A stretch of DNA of 64,000 bases. Source: Micractinium sp. NFX-FRZ (lineage: Eukaryota > Chlorophyta > Trebouxiophyceae > Chlorellales > Chlorellaceae). The notes under the pieces are model-generated. The model was not told the origin of the DNA. It did no database searches and saw only the letters and a list, made by a program, of their open reading frames with translations. Both the position numbers and the translations under genes were made by a program. Position 1 is the first letter of the stretch, and each line of letters opens with the position of its first letter. This document shows, one piece after another, positions 31,883-43,697 of this stretch. Location of the stretch: NCBI GenBank assembly GCA_029339195.1, contig JAPTJF010000246.1, forward strand, positions 1 to 64,000, written 5' to 3'.

Positions 31883-34587
31883 ATGGCGGCTCCGAGGGTT
31901 CAGGCATGCAGCAGCAGCTGTGGATCTAGGCTGCACCATCGCCTCCAGCCAAGCAGCAGCGGCACCGTGGCTGGCGGCTCCCCGCTGCCGCTGCCGCCGC
32001 CGCCGCCGCCGCCGCCAGCGGTCGGCCGGCGCCTGCGTGCGCAGCTGCCCCGCCGGCAGGCCGCCCAGCTGGGGCGGGCCGCTGCCTTAGTGCGCCGTCA
32101 ACGAGGTGAGGTGCTCATGGGTGCGGCATACTGCGGCTGGGGTGCCAAGACTTGTTCGGCCTCCACCCCTGCCTACCCACGCAGCTTCCCGAGACGCCTC
32201 GAGTGCCTCGCCCCCGGGAAGCTGCCTGGCTGCTCTCGGCCCCGATCCCCTGCACAAACTTTGCTCTCTTACTTTCACTGCGTAAGACTTACCCCCGACG
32301 CCTCCCCTGCGCCTCTGCCCCCGCACCCGTGCAGGCGCCACGGCCGCCGCGGCTGCCGCCAGCCATGGCGCCGGCGGCACGGGGGATCGCCCGTCTGCCG
32401 CCGCTGCCGCAGCGGGGCCACCAGCACAGCCAGCAGCAGCCCAGGTGGACATCGCAGTTGAGCCGGGGCCCAGCAACAGCCGGTGCATCTGGGCGGGGGT
32501 GGACGTGTCGGCGCCCGCACCGGCGGTCTACGCAGCGCTCACCTCGTATGAGCAGCTGGGCACCTTCATCCCCGGTGGGTGGGTGGCTGGGGAGCAGCGG
32601 TTGGTGCTTGCATGGAGGGTCGGGTGGTGGACTGGAGGCCGTTGCTTACTTGGTGGTTTGGATGGGCTGGAGAGGTTGTGCTTACGTGAATGGGCGGGTG
32701 TGTGGTGGGGTAGAGGTGTGCTACCAGTGCAGGTCAGGAATGATGTACCAGTGCAGGTGTGGGGCGGGGATTGTGCGGCGTCTTGTCTGGCTCTCAGGGA
32801 GGGAGGCTGGTGAGGGCTGCATGCGCAGAGGGGTCTTCTGGAATGGAATTTTAGCGGGGACGGCTCGTCTGGAGTGCAGGCGGGCAGGCGGACAGCCGGG
32901 CTGGACCGCAGGCCCTGCTGCCTGGCGGCCTTGGAGACCCTGGGGTGCATGCCTCTCCTTCTCCACCGACACTCACCCAAGCAACAGTGCCTTGCCTGCA
33001 TTTACAGTGTGCCTTCTGCCTCGGTCATGTGATGACCCTGCCCTATCTCCCTCACCGCCCCGCAGGCCTGGCAGAGAACCGATGCCTGGAGCGATACTCG
33101 GACGGCTGCCGCCTCCTGCAGGTGCCGCTGCCTTCCCCGCCTGCTGCATCGGCTGGCCGGGCGACTGGCTGCCAGCTGTAGCGCTTGGTCAACTGCCTGG
33201 CTGTGTGGTTGGGAAGCGCACACCTGTGTGCCGGGCGGGTCCTCCTTGCTGCACCCGGAGTGCCTCCCTCCCTGCCCAGCCTGTCCCCGGCCCACTCCAC
33301 CCTCCTGCTTGCCCGCACACCCACCCACCCACCCTGCATTTCTGAAAGTGACACCCCTCCGCCCGCACCTGGAGCTGCCCGCCGTTCAACCTGCGCCTCC
33401 TCCCCACCCCGCCGCGCTCTGCAGGTCGGGCAGCAAGACATTGCGCTGGGCCTCAAGTTCTGCGCCCGCGTGTGCCTGCGCATCCGGGAGCACCCGGCGG
33501 GCATGCCGCAGCGCCTGCTGTCCCGCAGCCCCAACTTCCGCACCGGCCGGCGCAACGGCGGCACCAGCAGCAGCGGCGGGGAGGGCAGCGGCGGCCTGGC
33601 AAGCTGGTGGCCGCTGGGCGGCGGCGGCAGAAGCGGCTGGGGCAGCACCACCAGCGGCAGCAGCAGCAGCGGCAGCGGCAGCAGCGGCGATGAGGAGGGG
33701 GAGTGGGCGGAGTGGCGCTACCTGAGGCCACGCTCCCCTCTGGGTGCCACCCGCCCTACCCTGGACATCTCGTTTGAGCTGGTGGAGGGCGACTTCCTGG
33801 TGAGGGCGCTGCCTTGCTGTCCCTCTGCATCCTCTGTGTGTCGTGACGCCGTGGTGTGCTTACGCGTGTGTTGTGGAGGGTGTGAGCTGGTGGTGGGGCG
33901 GCGCGCACTCCCCTCCCTGGAAATCATGTTGAGAGGGTGGCAGAAGGAGTCATTCATTTGAGCTGGTGGAGGGGGACTTGCTGGTGAGGGCGCCTGGCGC
34001 AAAACCCGTGTGTGTGTGAATTCTCGTGTGGGGGGGGAGTATGTGGTGTGGAGGTGGGGGTGGCTCGCCCTCCCTCCCTGGACACCTTTGCTCGGGCTGG
34101 TGGAAGAGGAATCCTTAAATGCGACAGCAGACACATCGCTGTTGCTGTGGGTGTGTGATTGTTGGTGCGTGGGGGAGACGAGCGGTCGGGCAGGGGTGGC
34201 TGTTGCGGTGATGGCAGGCTGGCGATCTGGTTGCGTGGCCCTGCTCTCGAGGTGCATAGCAGGCAAGGCGCAAACTGCCACCCTCGCCTGACTCCTGTGC
34301 CCCTGCCCCCCCCCCTGGCCCCCTCCTGCCGTCCGCAGGCGTTCAAGGGCCTTTGGCGCATCCAGCAGGCCGGCCCCGCTGCCTGCCGCCTCTCCTACTC
34401 GCTCTTCGTGCGCCCGCAGCCCTGGCTGCTGGTGGGCCTGATCGAGCAGCGCATCCAGGGGGAAATTGCCGCCAACCTGGCAGCGGTCAAGGGCCATGTG
34501 GAGCGAGTGGTGGCGGCGGGCAGGCAGGCGGACCCGGCACAGCAGCGGGCGCAGCAGCAGCAGCAGCAGCAGCCTCCCGGGGCGTGA
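31883..34587 (+). CDS. SRPBCC/START-like (polyketide-cyclase fold) protein, probably plastid
   Basis: Five exons: 31883-32105, 32335-32574, 33066-33121, 33425-33799 and 34339-34587, giving 380 aa. The N-terminus is rich in Arg, Ser, Ala and Pro, includes eight consecutive prolines and almost no acidic residues, consistent with a plastid transit peptide. From about residue 118 it reads as a START-like fold: VDVSAPAPAVYAALTSYEQL, then LERYSDGCRLLQVGQQDIAL, LDISFELVEGDFLAFKGLWR, and a C-terminal helix with LLVGLIEQRIQGEIAANLAA. This pattern matches plant chloroplast proteins of the Coq10/polyketide-cyclase-like superfamily, which bind hydrophobic ligands. Ligand and role are unknown. A Gly/Ser-rich insertion (about residues 215-245) interrupts the fold. 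A copy of the exon 4 edge lies in the last intron. Confidence 0.82.
33957..33990 (+). repeat. Copy of START-like gene exon 4 3' edge
   Basis: TTTGAGCTGGTGGAGG...CTG|GTGAGG repeats the true exon end at 33799 with an offset of 184 bp and an intact donor. Confidence 0.85.
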
Positions 34588-35120
34588 GGCTCCCGGGGCG
34601 TGAGGCTGCTGGCGTATGTGGCATGCTGCGCGAGTTTGTTATGTTGATGTTGTTACTCTGTATGTGTGAAGAATGTCTTTCATGGCTTGCCTGCCCAGGT
34701 GTGAGCTGGCAGCTCAGCGAACAAGCGGGAGGCTGCCAGGAAGCTGCCAGCTCCGTGGGCGGCGGGCGTTTTTGTGTGCGGGCATTGGCAAACCACAGTG
34801 GCAGGGGCTCGCCGCCTGCTCCTGAGAACATCATTTGCCGTGCAACGGAGCAGGACGAGGCCATAGCCTCGCACTTCATGATGACGGCAAGTGCCGGCTC
34901 TGATACCACGGCCACTGTGGGATGCCGCGCCGCGCCGCGCTGGGCAACCATCCAGGACCATCTCTCCGGTGCGCTCATCGCAGCGGCTGCCCGCTTTTTT
35001 ACTGTTCAGCCTGTTCCGTAGCAACCTGGCCGCGAACAAGCAGCCTAGCGGGGGCTGACGTCTCAATGACAGTGCGCTCCTTGGGCTCTCCCGGAAGCTG
35101 GCAGAACTGACAGAGATACC
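34588..35120. other. Intergenic region after START-like gene
   Basis: It holds the 3' end of the START-like gene and the promoter side of the next plus-strand gene. No exon or clear element was seen. Confidence 0.45.
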
Positions 35121-37294
35121 ATGTCGAACCTCACAGCATCGCAAAACCCGAGGGGGCTGCCCGGCGACCCGAGCTCCCCCTTCGCACTGCGCTACCGTCT
35201 CAGCCGCTCTTCCCTCGCGTCCGCCATGGACATTTTTGGCCTTGTGAGGCGGTGTGCGTGTCTAAGGATGCGCCACACGCCGCGATACTTGCCTGTCACT
35301 GCTGCTGCCGGCACATGCAGTAGCGGCGGCACAGGCCCCGAGGGGGCTAGTGCCGCCAACCCGGCCGTCCGGGGCCCCCAGCCTGACCCCCATACGCACC
35401 CTGGACTCCCCCACCCATGCAGATCGCCATACTGTTTTCCGCCCACTGCGTCCGCAGCATCCCAGACCTGCCTGCATCGGGCATCATCCACTTGTGGGCA
35501 TACGGCGCCGCGTGTGCCGCCTGCATCGCCTGGCGGGCGCTGGCTGGCATCTCCCCCACCTCAAGCTATGTGCGGTGGATGGAGGCAGCCTCCTTGGTGC
35601 TGCGCCTGGGCTGTTACGGCTTTGGGGCCGCGTGGGAGCTGCAGAGGTGAGTGTGGGGGACGTGCATGGTCACGTGCTTCAGGTGGGGTGGCGTCTGCTG
35701 GCTAAAGCTGTGGTGCTGCTGCCGCCCTACCACACCACCCTGCCGCACCACTCGGGTGGTGTGGGGTGCCTGCGAGTGTGACTTTTGGCGGTGAGGCATG
35801 CTGGGTGCTGCTGCTGTTGACAATGTGCGGCGCCACCCACCTCCATCCCACCCTCTCATTGGCGCGCCCGCCTGCAGGCGCTCAATGGACGCTGGCGGCC
35901 CGCCGCCAGTGGACGGCGGTGGCCTGAACACAGCGGTCGGCGCTGGCCTGGCGGCCCCTCTGCTGGCATCGCTGCCACGGCTCTGGCGTTGGGCGGACCA
36001 CGCCATACTGCTGCTGTTTGCCAGCGCGTGCCCTGCCATGGCGCAAATGGCGCTGTGCCGGCCCATGCGACTAGGGTGAGCGGCGGGGTGGGCTCACTTT
36101 GATGGGCTGGGGGGCGCGGGTGAAGTGGGGCATGTCTTGTGAGTCAAAGCGTCATCAAATCAATCAAAATCAGAAGGAGACCGCTGATCAGCATCTGATC
36201 AGCATCTGATCAGACCGCTGATCTCATGAGCCAGCACGAGGGAGGACTGGGTGGGGAGAAACTTGTTTGCGAGCTTCGTGTCCAGGCTGTGAAGCTTTGT
36301 GATGCTGCATCTGATGCACTCTTGCTTCTGGAAAATGAAGTATAAAGAAGATAAAGAAAGTGCAAAGAGTAATGGGGAAGGCTGATTACTGGCACATGTA
36401 CTTCAACACACCCCGACTGCTCGAGCCACGCACCCAGCAACCCACCCGCCCACCCCGTTACTCGATGCACCTCTCTGACCCCTCTGCTTGCTCCGCAGCC
36501 TCAGCATCTTGACGCAAGTGGCCCTGCTGCTTCACTGCGCCGCCTATGTGCCCAGCATGTGCGCCTCCGCACACCTGGCGTCCCCCGCAGCGCAGCTAAA
36601 GACGCACCAGCTGTTTTCTGTGCTGAGCCCGCTGGGCTGGCTCAGCTGGCACCCCGACGCAGCGGCGCTGCTGCACGACAGCCCTCCCGCCCAGTGCCAG
36701 ACCCTCATGCGCTTCTCGCAGCTCTCCCTGGGGCTGCTGGTGCCGCTGGTGAGATGCCGCTGCTGCCGTGAGGGGCCTGAAACACATGCACCCCGCCAGC
36801 CTGCCTGCACCGCCCCGCCAGCTCAGCCTGCCTTGGCTGTGCATGCTGTGTGGCAGGCCATCCCGCGCTTGCCCCTGTCGACCCGTTATCGACTCGCTCG
36901 TTCCGGTTCCCATGCAAGGCTGTCGACCAGTGCCGTGTGTGTGCCAGTGGGGCCCAGCGCTGCATGCACACTGGCAGCTGACTCGAGCCGCGTGCCGGCA
37001 CTGCATCCCTTGCTGCCGCCGCAGGTGTGGCAGGCGGTGGGCGAGGCGGCGCTGTTCCAGCGGCACCAGCACGAGCGGCAGGCGGCGGGGCTGCCGGAGG
37101 AGAGCGGGCCCAGCGTGGCGCTCTACTCGGCAGTGCACGGCCTGTCGGATCCGTACATCAGGCCCCACGTGTGCGTCTGTGGCCTGCTCACGCTGGGGCT
37201 GTGCTGGCAGCTCAGCGTGGAGCTCAGCATGCTGACCGCAGCAGGACCAGCAGGCAGCCGTGCGGGCGCGTGGGCGGGTGCCAAGGCACTCTAA
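35121..37294 (+). CDS. Multi-spanning membrane protein D, possible distant relative of copies A-C
   Basis: Five exons: 35121-35243, 35423-35646, 35878-36075, 36499-36748 and 37025-37294, giving 354 aa. Hydrophobic segments include WAYGAACAACIAW, HAILLLFASACPAMAQM, ILTQVALLLHCAAYV, SQLSLGLLVPLVWQAVGEAA and HVCVCGLLTLGLCWQL, so about six membrane passes. Length (354 vs 356-379 aa), the order of hydrophobic segments and the LSLGLLVPL stretch, which resembles GILLPTLAAAW-type segments of the tandem copies, suggest the same superfamily, but exon structure differs and similarity is weak. No catalytic motif was seen. Function and location are unknown. Start chosen as the first ATG of the open exon. 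Confidence 0.72.
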
Positions 37295-37928
37295 CCCCGC
37301 CTCTGCAGGTGCCTGCCTGCCTCCTCTGTGCTCGCTTGCCTCCCCAGTCTCCCCCCTGTGCTATCACCAACTGCAGTGTTTCTTGTTCAATCAGAATGTT
37401 ACACAGAGTAGCAAGGCAACTCTTCGTGAGTGCCCTTTGTGATCCCAAGGATTCAGCAGGAGGGCCACCAAGGTCCCAAGGCTACCACAGGCTTGAGGTA
37501 CAGCTCCCGAGCCAAGCAACAAGGGATGAGGGAAGGCGAGCAAGCAACAAGGGTGCCGGGGGCAGCAGGGCGCCCGGCAGCCCGGCAATATGGCGGGCAA
37601 GCAGCAGGGAGCAGGGCGGGCAGCACAGCCGGCGCCCCGCCCCCTCCCTTTCAACACAACAACCCTCAAAAGGCAACGGCAGCACAGGAGGGAGGTGCAG
37701 CGGCAGCGCCGTGCGACTGCCGCATGGCCCCTCCAGGCACCCCCAGGAGTTGGCATCCAATTCAAGCGACTGCCTGCTCCTCTTGGGAGGCAGGCACCCT
37801 GCTGTTCCCCTTTGTGGAAATGCCACGTGGCACCTCTCAGGGTGCACCCCGCTGTTGCGGTGCCTGCCCCTCGGCGTGCCTAGCGCCTCTCCCTCCCAAG
37901 AGGTCTGCAGGCCCCGGCCCCCCTCTCT
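37295..37928. other. Convergent 3' intergenic region (membrane protein D / SERRATE)
   Basis: An open frame crosses this region on the plus strand, but its composition and lack of similarity argue against coding. A minus-strand TGTAA at 37399-37403 could serve the SERRATE gene. Confidence 0.5.
37399..37403 (-). terminator. Possible TGTAA poly(A) signal of SERRATE gene
   Basis: TTACA on the plus strand, about 526 nt beyond the SERRATE stop codon. The distance is long, so the assignment is weak. Confidence 0.3.
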
Positions 37929-40900
37929 CTAGAGGTCCCCATAGTCCAGCACCGCCCGGTTGTTCTGCGGCGCATCCAAGTCATAGTACTCGCGCACGCC
38001 GCCACCCGCGTCCAGCTTGGCGCCAGGCAGCACGGGGCCGCGCCCGCCGCGCCCGCCGCCGCGCCCGCCGCGCATGCTGCGCAGGGGCAGGGGGAGCGGG
38101 TGCACGGGGCAAGGGCAGCGTGTCAGGAGGCAGGCAGTGCAGCTGGCATGCATCCGGGTGGCTGGCTTGCAGGGTCAGCTGCATCTGCAGACGGGCTTGG
38201 CAGTTTGGGCGGCAACCACAGCGCGGCACACAGCGCAGCGGGCGTAGCACATGCTCTCACCCTGGGCCGCCTCCTCGCCCGCCGCGCCCGCCCATGCCCC
38301 CCGCCATGCCCATCACCATCTCCATTGGCAGTATGACCGGGCCCATGCCGCCTGCAGCGGGGGAGGCAGCACAGCATGGCACAGCACGGCACGTCAAGAC
38401 CACAGTGCGCGGACATGCCGGGACGACCAGGGCAGGGAAAGGGGATCACGGAGAGCAAAGATTAGCAGGAGCGCAGCATAACGAGCACAGCAGCGCTGCA
38501 TGGAGCATGGAGCATGTGCATGAGCAGAATTCCTGGTGAACGCTTGACAAAGCATGCCCATCCACCTCCGGTGGGCATGATGACGGCAGCACGCACAGGG
38601 CCCACCACACTGGCACCGGGCAGGCACTATCCTCACAACCATCTTGCACCACCGTCACGGCCCCCCCTCCTCCCCAGCACACACCTCCGGCGGGCATGAT
38701 GATGGGCGCCATGACCATGCCAGGGTTCATCGCCATGGCGGCAGCCGGCTCCAGGGGCAGCATGCCGCCGCCGCCCCGCATCGCACCCCTGCAGGGGCAA
38801 AGGCACAGCAGGTGTGGGTGGTACGGCAGGTGACGTGGGCAGCAGCCGCGGGTGGAAGCGGCAGCACGGAGCAGTGCATTTGCACCTGCCTGCTGGCCCT
38901 GTGCAGCGGCAACACGTGCGCCAGCTCCTGCTCCCTGCACAGCCAGTGCCTCTCCCCTTGCCCCACCCCGACCAGCACCGCCATCCACACACGGCACCAC
39001 CACCACGCCACATGCGCATGAATGCGGCCCTCACCTGTCCCCAAAGCCGCCGCCGCCGCCCGCCGCCATGCCCGCCATCACCCGCTCCTGCTCCTCCTCC
39101 TGCCGCCGCTGCTCCTCCTTCTTGAAGGCCCTGCAGGTGGGGGCAGCAGGTGCGGTGCGGTGTGGTGTGACGTTGGTGCCCTGTGCCGGCTGGCTGCAAT
39201 CACCTTTGAGCTCTCTCTCGGGACCTGACTGGCTCAAGCCCAGGATACAACCGACTCCTTCCAGGTCAGGCCGCCCAGCCACCCCCTGCCCGAAGCCCCC
39301 CCCACCGCGCCTCTGTTGCCTGCGTCCCTCCAACCTCTCCCAGCGCCCCGCATGAGGTGCCACAAACGGCACCTGAAGCACACGTTCTCCGCCAGCACAA
39401 CCGACCCAAGTGCATCAACAGTAAATGGCATGTAATGCCAACCTCCACCCCTTCCCCTCCCCACCCCCCCACCTGAAGTTCTCCCAGTACACCTCCTCTG
39501 CCAGGCGCGCGCGCTCCGCCTCCACCACGTGCGCGTGCTTGTTGCGGATGTGCTTCACCACAAAGTCGCGCCCCATGAACAGCTTCTGCGGCAGGTTGGG
39601 CAGATGAGAGGGGCGGGAGGCAGACGGGCGGGCAAGCGGTGGAGACGTTGCTTCACCAAAGGATAACGGATCACGGTGCCGCCCCGCCCAGCTCCGCGCC
39701 ACCCCACCGCTTGGCCATGTCCCAGCTCGCTCTCTCTGCACCTCCTCCTTGCTGGCCCTCACAGCTCCGCGGCCACCTCGTTCCCCTCGCAAATGACTGA
39801 CACAACCCAGCCGGTTCCGCGTGCCACCCAGCCACCCCCACCCGTCCAGCCCCACGCTGCGCACCGTGGACAGCTTGTTCCCCCACTTGTTGTCGTCGAT
39901 CTTCACAATCTGGGCCTCCACCCAGCGCTCCAGCTCCTCCTCCATCTGAAGGGAACAGCAGCCGGGAGGGTTGGTTGCAAGGCGGGCTCGTGATACCAAA
40001 TGCTACAGCATTCAAGCGATGGCCAGCTGGCAGCATCCGCCGCCCTGTGAGCTGCGCCCCTCTCCACACGGCGGCGTTGCAGCCCAGCCCTCCACCCCAC
40101 CCCTATGCACGCCCCCACTCCCCCCGCACCGCACCCACCACCCATGCACACGCCCGCTGCACTCACCCGCTTGCGCTGCAGCGGCGCCTCCAGCGGGTCC
40201 CCCTTCTCAATCCTGAACCGCCAGAAGCCGGTCACCCGGTGCTCATACTCCCGCACATCCTCGCCAGCGCCGCCGTGCGCCTGCGCTGCCACAACCTCCT
40301 TGCCGTCGCTGCCCGCTGCAGCCACCTCCTTGCCAGCAGTGGGAGATGCTGCAGCGGCGGCCTCCTCGCCGGCCGCCTCGCCTGCTGCCTCACCATCCGC
40401 AGGCTTGGCGCCTTCGCCGCCATTGGCTTCCGCTGCTGCCGCCTCGCCGCTGGCCTCGCCACCCTCCTGCTGCTGCTCCCCCTCGCCTGCATCCGCGCTG
40501 CCACCCTCGCCGCCAGCTGCTGCTGTCTCCTGCTTGGCAGCTGCGGCCTCCTCAGCAGCCGCCGCCAGCTCAGCATCGGAGGGCTTGGGGCCGCGCAGCG
40601 TGCGCCGCGCGGCTGCCCGGCCACGCTCCGAGGGGTTGTTGTACTCCCGCCCGCCATAGAAGTCGATGCCGTGCACCCGCCAGAGGTAGAGCAGCACCTG
40701 CTTGTTGCGGCACAGAGGGGCACATGATGGATGGGCGAGGCGGGGAGGCAAGGAGGCCGGCGCAGCAGACAGCAAAGGTGTGCACGGCCTGCAAATTCTC
40801 GCGGGGCTGCCATGCCTGGGTTATGTGCAAGGGGCAGAGGGCTGGGCAGGCAGGAGGCGATCCCTGCAGGCAGGCTGGCAGGAAGGACGGTGCTGCACGC

Positions 40901-43197
40901 AGCACAGGCTGCCACCACGCCCACCTGGTCCAGCTTGGCCAGCTGCTCCTCTGGCGACAGCTCAGCATCCATGTCAGCAGCGCCGCTGCCCCCCTCCTGC
41001 TGCTCCCCTGCCGCCTCCTGCTGCTGCTCCTGCTGCTGCTGCTCGCCCGCCTCCTCCCCCTGCTGCGCCTCCTCGCCCGCCGCTGCCGCCTCGCCCGCCG
41101 CCGGAGCGGCAGGCTGGGGCAGCAGCGGGTTGCTGGTGATGCCCTTCTCGGTGTCCACTGTCTGCATGACCTGCTTGGCCAGCGCCAGGTCAGACGCCAG
41201 CTGGGCGGCCTGCCAGCACAGCGCGGGCGCAAGCGACGGCGGCGCCTCCTCCTGCGTGCCGTCCCGCTCGCTGGCTGCCTCAGCAGAGAAGCCCTCGGGC
41301 CCCGGCCCCGCCTGCTCCTCGGCACTCACTGCAAGCAGCACAGCCCAGGCAAGGAGGGAGCCGACCACAAAGTGATTGGAGCGGGAAGAGGGGCGAAGGT
41401 GTGGGGTCCGAGCTACTGCCAAGGGCACAAGGCCTGCTGTGGGCAGGGCAGGCGCACAGGCAGCCTGCTCCATCAGCGGTAGGCTGACCGCGGACACAGC
41501 TTGCAAGGTCCCCAGCATGCATCAGCCTTTAGGGCAGCCTGCAGCACTGCCCCCAGCGCCCCCTGCTCACAGCTGCTAGCCTCCAGCGCTTCGCTGAAGG
41601 CGCGCGCCGCCGCCTGCGCCAGCTCGTTGCGCTGCTCCACGATGCGCAAGATCTCGCGGGGGTCAAACCGGCGGCGCAGCCTGTGGGGCAGCATGGAAAG
41701 CACATGGGCGGGTGGGGGTAAGTCAAGCCGCGGCAAGCAGGCACGTGGGCATGCCAGGAGTCGAGCGGGCACGGGGCGCTGGGTGCGGCAGGCCCCAGAC
41801 ACTCACAAGGGCGCTCAGTTGTAGGCCCACCCTGACAGCTGCTCCCCCACACTGTCCACTCACTGCATCCCTCTTGCAACTCCCCTCACACAGCCCATCA
41901 GCAAGTACTCACTACGGATCCCAGCTGCGCCTCCCGCTCCATACACCCAGCACATACACACACTCTCCCCTGTGCCGCCCCACCCCTCCACTCCCCCACT
42001 CACTGCGGGTCCCCCTTGCGCTCCTCAAACTCCGCCTTGATGGCGTCACCCCACCACCCCGCCAGGTAGCGCCGGTACTCGTCGTTGGCCTGCAGGGAGG
42101 AGAGGGAGGGAGGGAGGGCTTAGAACAGGAGGCAGCAAAAGCAAGGCAGGCGGTGGGGCATGAAAGAGTGTGAGTGTGGGGGGCAGGGGGATGAGGACGC
42201 CTATGCGCGGATGAAAGGGGGCAGGATAGGTGCACAGGGCGTCAGCAGCAAGGCAGCACGATAGAAGGGCAGCGTGGCAGCACCCACCTGCTCGGGGCCG
42301 ACGTGGGGCGGCAGGTCCCGCACAAACTCAACGAATGTCAAGGGCACCCTGCAGGACAGACATTGTGGGAAGCACAGCAGACCAGTAGTGTGTGAAGCGA
42401 ACCTTGATTGAGAGCTTGAGCGGTGTGGTGCTACCTATCATCCGCCCGGCTTGCTTCACTGTTCACCTGCCGCTGGAGTCGGTAGCATGCATGAAAGCTG
42501 GCTGCCGCCACCAAAGGGATGAGCCTTTGCCATCCTCCCCAGTGTGGTCTGAGCCAGCGCAACACCCCCTGGTGCCAGCGACTGCAGCCAGAGTTCATCC
42601 ACGCCAAGCCAAGCCCAGCCCAGCTTGCCTGGGGGGCGGCGGGCCGCGGTCATACCGCTCGTCATAGGGGCCACCTCGCCGCCGGCCGTAATCCTCCCCG
42701 CGGTCGAACCGGCCAGCGCTGCCAGGGCTGCAGGGCAGGGCAGAGAGCATGGCAGGGTTGGACCGTGGCGGAGGAGTGCGCGGCCGTCAGGGTGGGCAGC
42801 ACTCGGCAGACCCCGCAGGCGCCAGCAGCTGACCAGCACAGGTTCTTACTTTCAACGGTTGTAAGGCTGCTAATGACAACAAACAGCTCAGCAGCAGCAT
42901 TCCCTCTGTCAAAGCTTCTGCCCGGCAGCAGCCAGTGCAACTGCATGCGCCACCTCCAAAATGCTGCTGCATTTCAGCCCAGGCAGGCCAGGTGCCTCCT
43001 CACTAGCCACGGTCGTAGTCATCGTAGTCGTCCCGCCTGAACCGCTTGCCAGGTGGTGAGCGGCGGAAGCGGTCTGGCGACACGCTGCGCGGCCGGCGGC
43101 GGTCGCCGCCCCAGCCGGGCGGCGGCGGGCCGCCGCCGCCGCCAAACCGGCGGTCGTCGCGGCGCGGCGGGCTGCGGCGCCTGTCGTTGCCTCGCAT
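37929..43197 (-). CDS. SE: SERRATE/ARS2 nuclear RNA-processing scaffold
   Basis: Thirteen exons in coding order: 43004-43197, 42656-42727, 42288-42348, 42004-42089, 41571-41680, 40925-41328, 40167-40697, 39865-39945, 39473-39585, 39035-39130, 38685-38788, 38261-38351, 37929-38076, giving 696 aa. Family features appear in order: an Arg/Gly/Ser/Pro-rich N-terminus with DDYDDYDRG, the core FVEFVRDLPP and RRFDPREILRIVEQ, the helical LASDLALAKQVMQTVDTEKG, a long Glu/Ala/Gln acidic insert, VLLYLWRVHGIDFYGGREY, the finger region DFVVKHIRNKH (His525, His530), and the C-terminal VREYYDLDAPQNN that matches the conserved YRDLDAP end. SERRATE/ARS2 joins the nuclear cap-binding complex to microRNA processing, splicing and RNA decay. 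The usual cysteine(s) before the His pair are absent: the segment reads KWGNKLSTKLFMG. The acidic insert interrupts the core twice. It is divergently transcribed from DRE2. Confidence 0.92.
39365..39395 (-). repeat. Weak copy of SERRATE exon 9 3' edge
   Basis: Plus-strand ACCTGAAG...TTCTCC at 39371 resembles the true exon edge at 39471, offset 100 bp, with a GTGCCG donor on the minus strand. The match is short. Confidence 0.45.
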
Positions 43198-43697
43198 CCT
43201 TTTTGCCTGTCTGTTGCACGCAGCGGCACGAGCAGAGAGGGGGAGGGGGTGAGCAGCAAGCGGCTGGGGCCAAAGCCATCAAGCCCAGGCGCTGGAATCT
43301 GGGGGGTGCGGAGTAGAGAGATTACACCCGTGGTGCAAGTGGATCGGTGCTGGGGAGAAAAGGGAGGCCCGGGCGGCCTAGCGGCGCCACTCCACCGCCT
43401 ACGCCGCCCCATTGTGGGAGGCAGTGCAGGTGACGACCCGAGTCACCCACCTGGGGTAGCGTAGACAGCCGGCAAAGCGCTCGAGAGGGCCTTCTGCGGC
43501 CGTGCCGTCCACGCCACGTCGTCCAGCTCGTGGCAGTGGCCATTCTTCTTCGCCCTCGCCAATGGTCTGCCACCACTGTCTCTGGCACATCTTACGGCCC
43601 TGACAGATCACGCCCAGGCCCCCGCTAGCTCACAGCTCCGAGCACCGAAGCTTCCCTCCCTCTCTGTGGACTGCTGCCGCCCAGGACTTCGCGCACG
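43198..43697. promoter_or_regulatory. Divergent promoter region, SERRATE / DRE2
   Basis: Start codons at 43197 (-) and 43698 (+) point away from each other across 500 bp. No TATA-like element was recognised. Shared regulation is possible but not shown. Confidence 0.5.

Noticed and set aside
37430..38539. Plus-strand open frame opposite the SERRATE 3' end
   Set aside because: Low-complexity composition, no recognisable similarity, and overlap with confidently identified SERRATE exons on the other strand.
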